Part shown: positions 48,199-59,477 of the stretch, one piece after another
Layout: the number at the start of each line of letters is the position of its first letter
Position numbering within the stretch: position 1 is the stretch's first letter
Assembly (NCBI RefSeq): GCF_016801865.2
Contig: NC_068937.1
Coordinates: 32,727,970-32,791,969, forward strand
Source: Culex pipiens pallens
Taxonomy: Eukaryota > Arthropoda > Insecta > Diptera > Culicidae
DNA length: 64,000 nucleotides
Direction: 5' to 3'
Position numbers and translations under genes: made by a program
The notes under the pieces: model-generated
What the model was told of the DNA's origin: nothing
Seen by the model: the letters and a program-made list of their open reading frames with translations, nothing else
Database searches by the model: none

Positions 48199-49220
48199 TG
48201 AGTATAAGAGACCACCCATGGTTGCCCCGTATCAGCACTACTGACCATAGGCTTCGACGATTTAAGGGTGTTGTATGCATGTATGATTGCGCTGAAAAGA
48301 TAAAATCACCATTATTGATAAAACTAGTTGCGTTTAAGTAACAGTCATTGGCCACCAACGGCGCCCGCCACGTCAGTTTGTAGATCTCGATTTTAATGGA
48401 CAGGGATGTTAGGTCGTTGGGAACCGTAAAAGCGCCAGGAAAATTAATAGTTGTGAGTAGGGTAGGGATGATAATGTGACCCAAGTCGTGGGAATCAAAC
48501 GAATCAACTACGACGAAATTAAAACGCGACGGCCACGTCGCGAACAAAACAAAGCATGGTTGCTTCGACTTTGGCGAAAAAGTTGGACTTCTTGCAACGC
48601 GATTTCTTGCAGAATTCAAAACCTACAAATTGAGAAAAAAATATTGTAAAACTGACAACCCTATCCAAAGCTATGAACACTCCAATGCTGTATAAATATT
48701 TACCAAAAGCTAGATCTAAAAAATGTTGATGAAAATAATGCCCAGAACCTTGGATCCTTGGATAGGTTATCGGAAGACCTTAAAACCCATTAAAAATTTA
48801 AAAGCTTTTATAAACTTTTTTGAAACCAGATCTCACAAATTATGTATGTATGTATGTCAGTATGTTTAAGTACCCCCGTATTGGCAGGAGTTGGCCATGC
48901 CCATAGAATGTTTCAACTGAGACGATTTGGTTAGTAACCGACTTATATCTTAAGGACCTTTAACGATTAGCATTCTCATTCCAACCATTTCTTAAACACC
49001 GGATTTCACATATTATGATTAAAAAAATTTCGGATTTATTATATTACCAGTCATCAAAAATTTGTTCCAGTAATTTCAATTTGTTGCTGGCCTTTGCTTT
49101 AGAGGCGGTTTTTTGTCCAGGTCACAGTTGGCAAATATTGATATCTTTTTATGTATTTTAGCAGGATTTCTAGATTTTTCAAACCCTTAGCAGAATAAAG
49201 ATAAATCACTCCAGATCATC
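48199..49220. other. Low-copy DNA, GC-balanced then AT-rich
   Basis: 48200-48640 has coding-like composition. It carries a 165-codon minus frame (48122-48619) that has no recognised domain and runs into the MITE end. A (TATG)n microsatellite lies near 48840-48860. I cannot name a product and do not call a gene. Confidence 0.45.
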
Positions 49221-49465
49221 TTCTCCAGCAGTGTTGGTATTCTCGCGCTCTCGCGAGAAAAGTTCCTCTCTCTCTCGAGTTCTCACCGCGAGTCTCGAGC
49301 TGCCGAGAGAAACTCACCGATTGCCCGTGCTCTCCTCCGCTCGCGAACAAGCTTTCTCGCGAGCCAGAATTGCCCGTTCGCGAGAAGTTGAACGCGATTG
49401 AAGTTACACCTCTATACCATTGCCTGGTTTGCATTCTTACCCCTGATTAACATATTGCTAGCTTA

Positions 49466-49614
49466 CACTGAAATAAAAAAAGTTACAAATTCCTAAATTC
49501 TAGGAATTTTGCCACTTTTCCTTATTTAGTAATCGAGGTTTTTGGATTACTTAATAAGGAAAGGAGGCAAAATTCCTAGAATTCAGAAATATGGTACTTT
49601 TTAACATTTCAGTG
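49466..49614. mobile_element. TA-flanked hairpin MITE nested in the outer hAT MITE
   Basis: The ends are CACTGAAAT and ATTTCAGTG, with TA on both sides (49464-49465 and 49615-49616). The interior forms a long hairpin: CTAGGAATTTTGCC, CCTTATTTAGTAATC against GATTACTTAATAAGG, GGCAAAATTCCTAG. Tc1/mariner type is inferred from the TA target. Confidence 0.85.
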
Positions 49615-50174
49615 TACAGGCCCGTAGCCAGGGGGGGGGCTACCGGGCTGCAGCCCCCCCCGAAATTTTTTCCATATTTTTTATAATGTGCTATCGAAAA
49701 AAAAAAACCTCAAATCGATGATTGTGAGTTTTTTTTCATACTCCCAGAAGTAGATTGTTAGATAGAGAATCTAGAATACATTGATCAAACTATGTAATTT
49801 TTGCTTCCATTGCCGGGCAAAAACTTTGTGGAATATAGACCCAATATTTAACAATTGAGCTGCATATTTGAACATTTTTTTTCCAGTGACATTTTATTCG
49901 CCTCGTTTACGTTTACAATTTACTTTGGTGCTAAATTTATCCTACACTGAGACGTTGGGCTATCTTTCAAAGAAGAAAGAAGGACAAGTGTCTAAAAGAG
50001 CGCCTAGGTCAAATAAAGTTCAGCCCAGCCTCGATTGCCCGCGGACCTTGCAAAAATTTGACTTCGAATAATCGAATCACGAAAAAAAATTTTTTTTTTC
50101 GAGCTTGTACGGCATCATACAGAAAAAAATGGCATTTAAACTTTTCTAAAGTGATTTTAAGAAAGCGGTCATAA

Positions 50175-50280
50175 CCCTTGTAACATTTTAGGTTTTAATT
50201 AGGCCATAAAAGCCTTTTTAGGCCGTATGAGGGTTTTCAGAACCATGATAAAACCTGTAAGTTTAAAAATGTTACTAGGG
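50175..50280. mobile_element. 106-bp hairpin MITE (CCCTAGTAACATTT), copy 1
   Basis: The termini are CCCTTGTAACATTTTAGG and AAAAATGTTACTAGGG. The centre is palindromic. The same length and sequence order occur at 59305-59410. It has CCCTAG-type ends like piggyBac, but no TTAA flanks were found. Confidence 0.8.
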
Positions 50281-50630
50281 AATGGCGGTGATGAAATATT
50301 GAATTTGACTGAAATGAGGTGGCAGAAGCCAAATTTGATTTAACATCAAGTAAATAAAAATACCATTTTTTTATTTTTTCATGAATCGATTATCTAAAAT
50401 CGATAATCGAAATGTTAGATTATCGAGACTTCCTTTGGGGACCTTCAGTATATTTCCAAAAGGTTTGTTTTCTACATTTTTCAAAATATACCTTATTTTT
50501 CATAAATATTTATTAAATCAAAACTAAAAATTCTCAAAATATTTTTTCTAGTATTTTTAAAATTTTATTGATTTTTTTTAAATTCTTGAATTTATTCTAA
50601 ATCTAAATTATTCGCTCTACAGCATTGCCT

Positions 50631-51003
50631 TGGCGTTCTCGAATGCGAGATTCTTACTCGAAAGTAGGTGTCCGAAGGCATGATTGTTAAGGCAATTGCA
50701 AACCTCTTTTTACACCTTAGCTTCCATCCACCCCGGGATTCAAACTGACGACCTTTAGATTCTGAATTCAACTGCCTACAAGCGACTCCACCGAGACAGG
50801 ACCCAGGGAGACGACTCCTATACCTGGACGGAGCTAACGAGCTAACCTCTAGGTTAGACCGGGACCAACATTTACTTCACCATCCGACGGAAGGCGTGAT
50901 CAGACAAATCTTGTCTCGAAATTTGCCACCGGGACCTTTTGGGATCGAACCCAGGCCGACTGGGTGAGAGGTAACCACGCTTGCTCCTACATCACGGGTC
51001 CTG
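50631..51003 (-). mobile_element. tRNA-derived SINE, copy 3 (reverse, most complete)
   Basis: On the minus strand an A-box-like AGCAAGCGTGGTTACC is followed by box B GGGTTCGATCCCA. TCGGATGGTGAAGTAAATG, TTGGTCCCGG and AGGAGTCGTCTCCC come next, then a second box B (CAGTTTGAATCCCGGGGTGG) and GCCTTCGGACACCTA. Order and spacing agree with copies 1 and 2. It lies inside the inner hAT-type element, so it either inserted after it or was carried by it. Confidence 0.82.
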
Positions 51004-51224
51004 GGAATTTATTATGGAGTTTATATTTGGAGCGTGTCTTAAGTGATTTTTGAAATTTGAAATTATTTAATTTCTAATTAATATTTTATTTTTATGCTTT
51101 TCTGTTTTCAAACATTTGATTTTCTGAAAATTTGAATTTCTGGCATCTTTAGATTTAGAATTTTAGAGTTTTGATTTTAAAATAATAATAAAAAATCTAA
51201 ATATACATTTTTTTAAATTACATA

Positions 51225-51564
51225 TTTCTACCTCCCCTGCAACTCGTCTGGAAAATCGAAGGACAAATAAAATATTTGTTTCAAATAACTTCTCACCATT
51301 GAAGTGCATTTTCTTACGTCAATAATACAAAAAATTCGATGTACAGTACAGACAAAAAGATTTCGTCACTAGCCGGTTATTTTGAAAACTTAGGATGCAA
51401 AACAACTGGTACAAAATGCATTTTAAAACACATTTAAAATTATAAAATCATGTCTTATATTTAAAATTATAAAATCATGTCTTATATTTTTTTGTATATA
51501 TTTTTCATTTGCTTTTTCCGGTCGGAATCGAGAGATATAAATTTAAAAAATATTCGCAGCGGCC
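51225..51564. mobile_element. PIF/Harbinger-type MITE N3, left end unclear
   Basis: It ends ATATTCGCAGCGGCC followed by TAA, matching N1 and N2 ends. The internal phrase GCAAAACAACTGGTACAAAA matches N1 near 10975. A 27-bp unit is tandemly duplicated at 51434-51487. No left GGCC terminus was found. Confidence 0.55.
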
Positions 51565-51955
51565 TAATTTTAACTTTAAAAATTTCACAATTTAAATAAT
51601 TTTAGATTTAATTTTCTTTATTTCAAAGTGTTTTTACTTTGTATTTTGGAATATTTGAATTTAGAAATTCTTAAATTACTGAATTTAGAAATGCTCAATT
51701 TTTAATTTTTTAAATCCTCTAAATTAAAAAAAAATATTTTTGAAAATTTGGATTTTTTATTGTTTTTGGTTTAAGAATTACCTTATTTTCGAAATTGTGA
51801 AATCCTAAATATTTGAGATGGACTAATATTTTTATTATTGAATTCTACAATTTATAAATTGCTGAGTTTTCAAAAAAAAATCCCGAAAATTAAATGTTTA
51901 TTGTAATGGCTTTCCCTAATTTTAAACTTCACTCTCAGCAAAAAACTAAATCTAT

Positions 51956-53071
51956 CAGGGGTGACCAAAGTATGGCCCGCGGGCCCATTTTGAATGATCA
52001 TGTAAAATGGCTCGTTGATCACTTGTAAAATGATTCTATACTTTTCAAAATTAAGTTTTATTTTAAACTTTTTTATGCTAATATTCTATATTTTTTATTA
52101 AAAACAAATGATTTATCAATGTTTTGATCCACACACACACAAATATTTTGTTCAAAAATCATAATAATAAAAACAATTTCACACGTTTCAATGTGAGTGA
52201 AACTAAAAACATTTCTGGAAATATTTATAAAACACTAAAATTTTACATATATAGAAATCTATAATAATATAAAAGTCATAATAACCCTATTATGAACTAA
52301 CCCTCAAAATTACTTTGCACTTAGAAACCTTCCCTCGAGATTCGAACTCATGACAGTTGGATAACGAATCTGACTACCAACAAAATGTTGAAATCGGAGG
52401 AAGAAGGCTGTTGAAAATATGTTACAAAGCTTTTGTCGACCAACCCTCTCCTCCTCCACGATTAAAAATTGGCTCGAAAAATCAGAAACAAAACTTTTTT
52501 TTTCAAAAATCAAAAAAATATGAAAATTTATTTATTTTTCTGCGTTTAGAATCATTTGAGCATGTTCGGGTATATTCAAAGTTAATTTGAATTTTCGTGA
52601 ATCTACATTTTTTGAAAATAATGATTGCAATTTACTTTTGCGAGTGCTTAAAACATTTTCTTACACTTTTTTTCATTGAAAAGATAAAATTCTGGCTCTT
52701 AACGATTTTTCATTATTCACCTCTCAAATTAACGATAAAATTACGTCGTTACATGCATTGTTCAGATTACCTGTCACCATTTTCGAAATATCAAAATTGA
52801 AAACACAAGTACATTTAGCTACAAACTTTTTTTTCAAATACCTTAAACAATAATATTAACAATACCGATGTTTTCTATTATTTTTTATTAATGAAAATAC
52901 TCAAAAAATTACAAAAAAATAAAACATAATAACGTATGGTTGTATTTTTTTAGTATTTTAAATTAAAATAAAGTAATTTCTTTTTTTAAATAATCTATTT
53001 TGTAAATTTGGCCCGCATGCTCATTTGAGCTTCAAATTTGGCCCGGCCTCCAAAATCTTTGAGCACCCCTG
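51956..53071. mobile_element. hAT-like element with GGCCCGCGGGCC subterminal palindrome
   Basis: It starts CAGGGGTGACCAAAGTATGG, and the right end reads CAAAATCTTTGAGCACCCCTG. Both ends have GGCCC(G)-rich subterminal parts (TATGGCCCGCGGGCCC; AATTTGGCCCGGCC). CAGGGGTG ends are common in hAT elements. The flanking 8-mers agree at only half their bases, so the target duplication has decayed or is absent. It contains a tRNA-like fragment and Harbinger-like DNA. Confidence 0.6.
52300..52390 (-). mobile_element. tRNA-like SINE fragment (reverse)
   Basis: On the minus strand, GTTGGTAGTCAGATTCGTTA is followed by the box B TGAGTTCGAATCTCGAGGG. It looks like a SINE head and has no intact tRNA cloverleaf. 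Confidence 0.5.
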
Positions 53072-53106
53072 CTTTCAATGTTCGACTCTGCGTTTTTAAA
53101 CAATTA

Positions 53107-53509
53107 GGCCGTTGCAAATATTTTTTGAAGTTTATGTCCCTCGACTCTGGCCGGGCTCGAGAGGAGGGGAAAAAATAAAAAAAATATAAAAATTGAAATA
53201 ACAAGCCATGGTCTCAACATTTGAATGAAAAAAGTGTTTTAAAATGCATTTCACACCTGCCCAGTTGTTTTGCAATCATTAGTTTTCAAAATATCCAAGT
53301 ATTGAAGAGATTTTTCCACAAAAATTGAAAATATTTTTGATCGATCCCAGACATGCTAAATATGATTTTAAACGCAGGAAAATGCATTTCTAATTGTTTT
53401 CAGTTGGTTAGACTTCTATTTCCTTTCAAATTTTGAAGTTTTTTGAAAAAATATTTTTTTGCCCCCTGATTTTTCGACTTTGAAACTTTGAAAAATATTT
53501 GCAACGGCC
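53107..53509. mobile_element. PIF/Harbinger-type MITE N2 (TTA target site)
   Basis: It starts GGCCGTTGCAAATATTTTTT and ends AAAAATATTTGCAACGGCC, with direct TTA at 53104-53106 and 53510-53512. The interior includes GCATTTCACACCTGCCCAGT and CCCCCTGATTTTTCGAC, which correspond to N1 in opposite orientation. Confidence 0.85.
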
Positions 53510-54763
53510 TTATTGATTTTTAATATTTTTTTTTAGCAATTACAATTTTTTCAAACGTTTCTAATTTTCAGTCGCATTCAAATAAACAATCTCAAATTAT
53601 TTGATTTTTTTCATCAATTACGTTAAACGCCACTTTTTGATTCTGTTCCCTTTCAGCTGCTTACCGCCTGACAAAAACATTTTCGTGACTCTTCCGTTGA
53701 CCATTGATTGAGCGTTTTTTATATGGAATGTTACGTTCCTTCCGTGCTCCGTACTAGCATGATAGGGCAAAACTTTTATTTTTCTTTTGAATGTTAAATA
53801 TAATTCTAGTAGCAAAATGCCAGACGTAGATCAGGTTTACAGGAAAAATCTCATTGTTTTAAACATTCTTATGGAATGTTTTCTTGACTGTTCATTGAAC
53901 CAGATTTCGTAAATATTTTTTTTAAATCCTAAAATTTGTTAAATTTCGTTTCCAGAGTTATATTGCTTTAATATACAAACCAATATAATTTTACATCATT
54001 TTTATTAGTTAAATAACAGAAATGAAAAAAATGATGTAATACAGTTTTTATCTATAAAACTATAGTAGAAATTATCCATCGGTTATAAATTAGATAGTAG
54101 AAATTTACCAATTTGTTCATGAGTTTTTCATCCAGAGTTGTTGAACTACGAAATTACATACATCAGTGAGATAAATTAACATTTTTTCTGGCAATTTTTG
54201 TTATTAAAAGTTTTATTCAGGGAATATTTTAAATTTATAGATAATTTGCTAGTGGACAGTTTTTCATAAAATTCGATTACATTTCAACAATCCAAGAAAA
54301 CGTAAGAAAATCATTTTCTTTTCAAGTTCTTTTATAGAAACATGCTATATGAAAACAATGGATTTTTGATGAAGCAGTTTCTTCAATTTAATTTTAAAGA
54401 AACATAAGATGAAACTCTTTAAAATCTTTTTTGCATACAATATTTTACAGTTTTATAATTCTTCTCAATAATTATACCGTTAACCAGGTGAATTTAAACG
54501 AGTGGTATTTCTGATTTGCTGATTTCCATATCCTTTGAATTTTTGAACCCAAGCCCCCCCCGAACAAAAATCCTGGCTACGGCCCTGTCAGTGTAGGACG
54601 AACGGATAGCACGAGGCGCTCGTGAGCGCTCGCGGCGAGAGCGAGAACGTGAACGAAAATGCGAGCGTGAGCGAGAAGAGAAAAGTGCTAGAAGTTCTCT
54701 CCCTCGCTCGCGACCGAGAAATGCGTTCCTTCTTCTCGCTCGAATTCCAACACTGTTCTCCAG

Positions 54764-56299
54764 ATTTCGATAAATTTTGCCCGATTTTCAGCCGATTTCG
54801 ATTAAATTTTTTCTACAATAAACGTGCCAATTGAAGAAAATCGTTGTGGTTTGGTTGAGCGTTTTAGCAGAATGCATTACTGTGAATACAAAGAGACGAG
54901 TATAGCGGAATTAAAAGGAACAACTCGTCTCTTTGAAAAAATCGTTAATAAGGTGATAATAATGTTATTAAAAGTTAAATATTTTCAAAGTGTACAAAAA
55001 GCCAAAAAAGATTTAAGCTGTAAAGTTATAAACAAAATTGTTACTTCTCATTTCCATCCCTCTCTCGTCAATCTCTGCTTAATTTTCTACTTGCCAGATT
55101 CCTTCTGATTTTTTTTCATCTTTGCTATGCCAAATTTTTTTTTTGCAATTTGACCTGGCAATCCTGATTTTTAGTGATGCGTATTGTTTCAAAAATCTGA
55201 TTATGCAGTAGAACTTTTTTTCGAGTTTGTATATTAATTAATAAAATTCAACTGTTAAATTTTAATAGGTTAATTAGGTCATATCTAATTTTCATGAATA
55301 TCCCATAGTGCACTGCCTAGCAAAAGTGCATACTACACGACAAACAACAACAACCCAAAACAACAACAGCGAATCGCACAGCAACAACAACAAAAAAGTG
55401 CAGCGCATGGCGGATCGCGCCGGATCGAAATCACGTTTTTGTTCGGGGAACACGTTCTTCCTTGAGAGAGCAGAGAGAGAGAGAGAGAGCGAGCAACCCG
55501 ATGACTGCAACCTAACCTCGAAATTCCCTCCCCCCTGATTTCCCCTTAAGGCCAGCTCATTGTTGCATTTACGCTGCGCGCCTCGAAAACGTTCTGCTTC
55601 GTGCGGGTTCATATTTTCATCCTCCCTCCCCCTCCTTTAGCTCCCCCTGCCAATGCACTGGACTTTATAAAATTTTTATTATTATATCTTGTCTTGTTAA
55701 TCATGTCTCACGCAGAATAATCGTGCGCAAACTAATGTTTTTTGTCGTGAATCCAGGTCCGCGAGTCCGGCCTCGCGATTTATCCCCCCAACAGAGAGCG
55801 GTGGAGGAGGGAGGGGGGATTGTTTCCCTCCCAGGGACAAACTCTCTAGCGAAATAGCGAAAAAAAGTGCTGTCATCCGTGGAAAAGTTCGTTCTTTGGC
55901 TGCCCCGCGAGGGTCTCGATTTCAATTTTCCCAATGAGGGTGGGTCAGGAGGGGGAACGCACGCAACTTTATTGAAGTCGTGATTTTGTTGCATCAAAAA
56001 TAGATGCATAGTTCTGGGTAGAATTCATTTGTGGGAGGTAACTTTCATGGTTAGTGGATGGTTTTTATAAGAACTTGATCATATTACAACTATTGGTAAA
56101 AATAGTGATTTTAAACGTCTTAAATCCTTTTTGTTAATAAACAATTTTAAACTGTGAAGCGTTAGTTATCAAAAACTTCACTCAACATAAATTTGAAATT
56201 TAACCATTTGGATAGAAATCAATCATAAACAATTTATGTAATATAATTCGGCGGAAAAGTAAAAAAAAACATGCACTAGAATTGCTGCAAAGGGATGTT
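54764..56299. other. Low-copy DNA with GA-rich, AAC-rich block
   Basis: 54770-55290 is AT-rich. 55290-55620 has CAACAACAAC runs, a CAGAGAGAGAGAGAGAGAGC tract near 55468 and balanced composition, which recalls insect 5' UTR or GAGA-factor-bound promoter DNA. 55700-56010 is GC-balanced with CCTCCC tracts. No start codon, splice site or coding frame can be supported. The promoter idea is inference only. Confidence 0.4.
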
Positions 56300-56762
56300 A
56301 TTAGGTACTTCTTTGGAAAAGGTCTGCAATAATAATTCTCCTAAATTCATATTTTAGACCACACCTTAACATTTTTGAAATTAATTCAACAAATTTACAA
56401 AAGTTTCTTTTTTTAACATTGAATATCGCACCAATAGAATTCGAGTTATTGCCAGTTAAAAACTACAGGCAAATTAGGTGACACCTAGAAAAACTCATTT
56501 TGATCGATTCGAGTTCGAGTTTCTGTATCTCAGAAACTAGGTAAATGTCCTATTTACGATGTATCGAAGAAAAAATGCAGGAAATTATCTAAGCTTTTCC
56601 AAAATATTTATTCGGGGGTGGCCTTCATGGAGAATTAAAAAAAAAATGAATAATATTACAATTTCCCAAAATTATAACCGAAAGTTCCTATTGATCCAAA
56701 TTTTGGCACTTAGTCAAAAAATCGGTAACGTACATTCTAATTACAAATTTGATTTTGATTTT
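56300..56762. mobile_element. Diverged F-related sequence
   Basis: Phrases such as AACATTGAATATCGCACCAA, TAGGTGACACCTAGAAAAAC and TATCTCAGAAACTAGG correspond to arm phrases of F (CATTGAAAATCGGACCATTA; GGGTGAGACTTAGAAAACAT; TATCTCAGCAACTAA), but with many changes. The extent is approximate. Confidence 0.45.
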
Positions 56763-58331
56763 GAGCAATTCTCTACGAAATTTTATAATTTGAATTTTTG
56801 TATTTTTTTTTATCTGACTGAAACTTTTTTTGGTACCTTCGTTATGCCCAAGGAAGTCATTTTGCATCATTAGTTTGTCCATATAATTTTCCATACAAAT
56901 TTGGCAGCTGTCCATACAAAATCGACATAAGAAAATCCAAAAAATCTGTATCTTTTGAAGGAACTTTTTGATCTACAAGGACCACACTGAAAAAAATGAT
57001 TGAGTGAATTGCAAAAAAAAACATTATTTTTATTTTTTTTAAATTTTTTTTTATATGTTTTAGAGGACATCCAATACCAACTTTTCAGAAATTTCCAGGT
57101 TAGCATTAGCATTAGCATTAGCATTAGCAATAAAGGTCGCACAATTCCGGATGGCTGCACAACGCTTATCTTGCTGTTTAACTGTAATTAAACGTATGAT
57201 AGCACTAGACTCTCATCCGGTTACAATATTCCAACACGGGAGATACCATGTTTTCCTCTTTAGATGAGCGTGTAATACTATCCAGTAAGATAAGGGGCTC
57301 CTGGCCGGTACCTTGCTAACCTCGGGGATTGGAAGGTATGTTAGTAAACATCTATCTAGAATGCGCAGAGATCTCTACGTCACCTAGTGGTATAGATGTT
57401 TGTAGGGAGGTTTTGGACTCAATGTTAGTAAATTGAACGTTTGTTTTTTTTAACACCACCACCACCACCACCACAAAAAGCCATGCTAGATTTTAATACA
57501 AATACATTACAAAACGAACACATCAATAAAACCATCTTCCTGGCCCTGCTGCCCACACGATACTCACTTTTCAGAAATTTCCAGGTTGTGCAGAAAATCT
57601 TTGACCGAGTTATGATTTTTTTATTCAATACTGATGTTTTCAAAAAATCAAAATATTGGTAACAAAAAATTTTCAACTTAATTTTTCGATGTAAATCAAA
57701 TTTGTAATCTAAAAGTACTTTAGTGAAATTTTGATATCAGGTACCGTTTTCAAGTTAAGGCCATTTTTCGGTAACTTTTTTGAAAATAGTCGCAGTTCTC
57801 ACTTTTTAAAATTAGTGCACATATTTTTGAAAATCTGAGAAAATTCTGTATATTTTGTTTTTTGAACTTTCTTGATACGACCCTTAGTTGCTAAAATTTC
57901 ATTTTTTTTGAAAAAAATAAGGATCGAATGAAAAAATTCTGTAATAGATTTTTTGCCCAACCTAAAATTTCTGAAAAGTTGGCATTTTGTGACCTTTAAA
58001 ACATATCAAAAAATGAAAAAATCAAGTTTTAGTGACAAAAAGTTAAATAAAAAATCACCAAATTTGTATTACCGTGTATCATTTTTTTCCAGTATAGTCC
58101 GTATCCATACCTACAACTTTGCCGAAGACACCAAATCGATCAAAAAATTCCTTCAAAAGACACAGATTTTTGAATTTTCATACATCATTTTTGTATGGCA
58201 AGCTGCCAAATTTGTATGGAAAATTATATGGACAAAATAATGATGCAAAATGGCTTCTTTGGGCATACCGAAGGCACCAAAAAAGTTTCAGTCGGATTAA
58301 AAAATACAAAAAAATCGAATGACCAAAATCT
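56763..58331. mobile_element. Foldback element F5, interrupted
   Basis: It opens GAGCAATTCTCTACGAAATT. Left arm words (GTTATGCCCAAGGAAGTCAT, CATACAAATTTGGCAGCTGT) have complements at 58190-58280, ending AAAATCGAATGACC. The left arm is split by a 464-bp insertion (57102-57565). The centre has been shortened, so the palindrome is asymmetric. Confidence 0.75.
57102..57565 (-). mobile_element. Truncated non-LTR-like insertion with hexamer tail
   Basis: It is flanked by a perfect 22-bp direct repeat (57080-57101 and 57566-57587, containing TTTTCAGAAATTTCCAGG), which is continuous in F1 near 7360. On the minus strand it ends in tandem TAATGC hexamers (57102-57131), a simple-repeat tail as in some non-LTR retrotransposons. 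The long target duplication fits target-primed reverse transcription. At under 500 bp with no reverse transcriptase frame, it is 5'-truncated or a SINE-like derivative. It contains a CACCAC run. Confidence 0.75.
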
Positions 58332-58404
58332 GCCTTTTGAAAATAAAATTGACTACATTTTCAATATTCTTCTTAATTTTTTTTAACAAAAATCCATATC
58401 TCTG

Positions 58405-58521
58405 GTACCGTAATCATGGGTGACATTGAGTCTAGGAAGTGAGATTGGGCCATACAAAATTTAGCATTTTTGTAGGACTCAATTTCACCCCCAGACCCAA
58501 CGTCACCCTTGATTACGGTAC
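58405..58521. mobile_element. 117-bp hairpin MITE
   Basis: The termini are GTACCGTAATCATGGGTGAC and GTCACCCTTGATTACGGTAC. The interior arms also pair (GAGTCTAGG against CCCAGACCC). The right end directly touches the hAT target site at 58522. Confidence 0.75.
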
Positions 58522-59304
58522 AAGATTATTAGGGTTAGTGAAATTTCACGATTTCGCGGACAGCGTGAAATCCGTGAAATTTGGCTTTTTCCGTGAAATC
58601 TCGTGAAATTTTATGTTTGTGTGAAAATGTAACGAATAAAAATAATCTTTTGAATTACTGTAGAATTGAGCGAGTGAATTCTCTGGTTTAATTGCTAATA
58701 TACGGTTAGTTATTTTTGACGATTTCGTGGACGGCGTGAAATTCGTGAAATTTATCAATTTACTCAAATCATTTTTTTAAATAACTACTTTAATAAATAT
58801 TTCATCCAAAAAGACTTTTCAATTAAATTATATTAGTTTTCAATTAAAAAGCTAGAATATATATTTATGTCAAGTTGATATAAACCATTTGAAGATATGT
58901 ACAGATTTTAGATTGTTTTAGAAACTTACTAAATTTAGTAATATTTTCATTCGCTTTATCAAAATTTTTCCTGCTATATTATTTGAAATGTTTAGCTTTA
59001 AAAAAATAAAAAGAATCTAGCTTTGTTTTATTCAAAATAAAATGAAGAGTATTTTTTTTCTTTGGAATCACATTTTAAAAACATGTAATTTTTTTTAGGG
59101 CCTGTTTAATTTTAACGATATTTGTTTATTTGGGTGGATGATTCCAGTGAAAGTTAAAGAAAAACTACTTTTTTGTTTTCTTTTCTCATTTAGAATAATA
59201 TTTTCAATTTTGTTAAAAATTATATTAATTTTGCTAATTGATTTTAAATTTAGTTTTTGAAAAGTGAGCTTAAACCATTAAAAAAAATGTTTGAGGGGTT
59301 ACAT

Positions 59305-59410
59305 CCCTAGTAACATTTTAGGTTTTAAGTAGGCCATAAAACCCTATTTAGGCCGTATCAGGGTTTCCAGAACCCTGATACAACCAGTAAGTTTAAAAAT
59401 GTTACTAGGG
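59305..59410. mobile_element. 106-bp hairpin MITE (CCCTAGTAACATTT), copy 2
   Basis: The termini are CCCTAGTAACATTTTAGG and AAAAATGTTACTAGGG, with a central palindrome TATCAGGGTT...AACCCTGATA. It has the same 106-bp length as copy 1 at 50175. Confidence 0.82.
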
Positions 59411-59477
59411 ATACATGTAGAAAATCTTAAAATTTCATATTACAGAAAGTGCACTAAATTCACTAAAAAGATGATTT

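Larger units (their letters stand above)
49617..54587. mobile_element. Inner hAT-type element, 4.97 kb, carrying other insertions
   Basis: It starts CAGGCCCGTAGCCAGG and ends CCTGGCTACGGCCCTG, with perfect 8-bp TCAGTGTA duplications at 49609-49616 and 54588-54595. The target lies in the terminal repeat of the hairpin MITE. Poly-G/C tracts (GGGGGGGGG left, CCCCCCCC right) are subterminal. No transposase frame was found. It contains a 106-bp MITE, a SINE, Harbinger-type pieces and a third hAT-type element, so much of its length is secondary insertion. Confidence 0.88.
49229..54755. mobile_element. Outer hAT-type MITE, split by nested insertions
   Basis: It starts CAGTGTTGGTATTCTCGCGC and ends GCTCGAATTCCAACACTG. 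It is flanked by perfect 8-bp TTCTCCAG duplications (49221-49228 and 54756-54763). The 8-bp target and CAGTG termini fit hAT. Both end regions are rich in CTCGCGAG/GAGCGAGA words. Without the nested elements it would be about 0.4 kb, a MITE. Confidence 0.9.

Noticed and set aside
51956..53071. 8-bp target duplication for the CAGGGGTG element
   Set aside because: The flanking 8-mers agree at only about half their bases, so no duplication is claimed.
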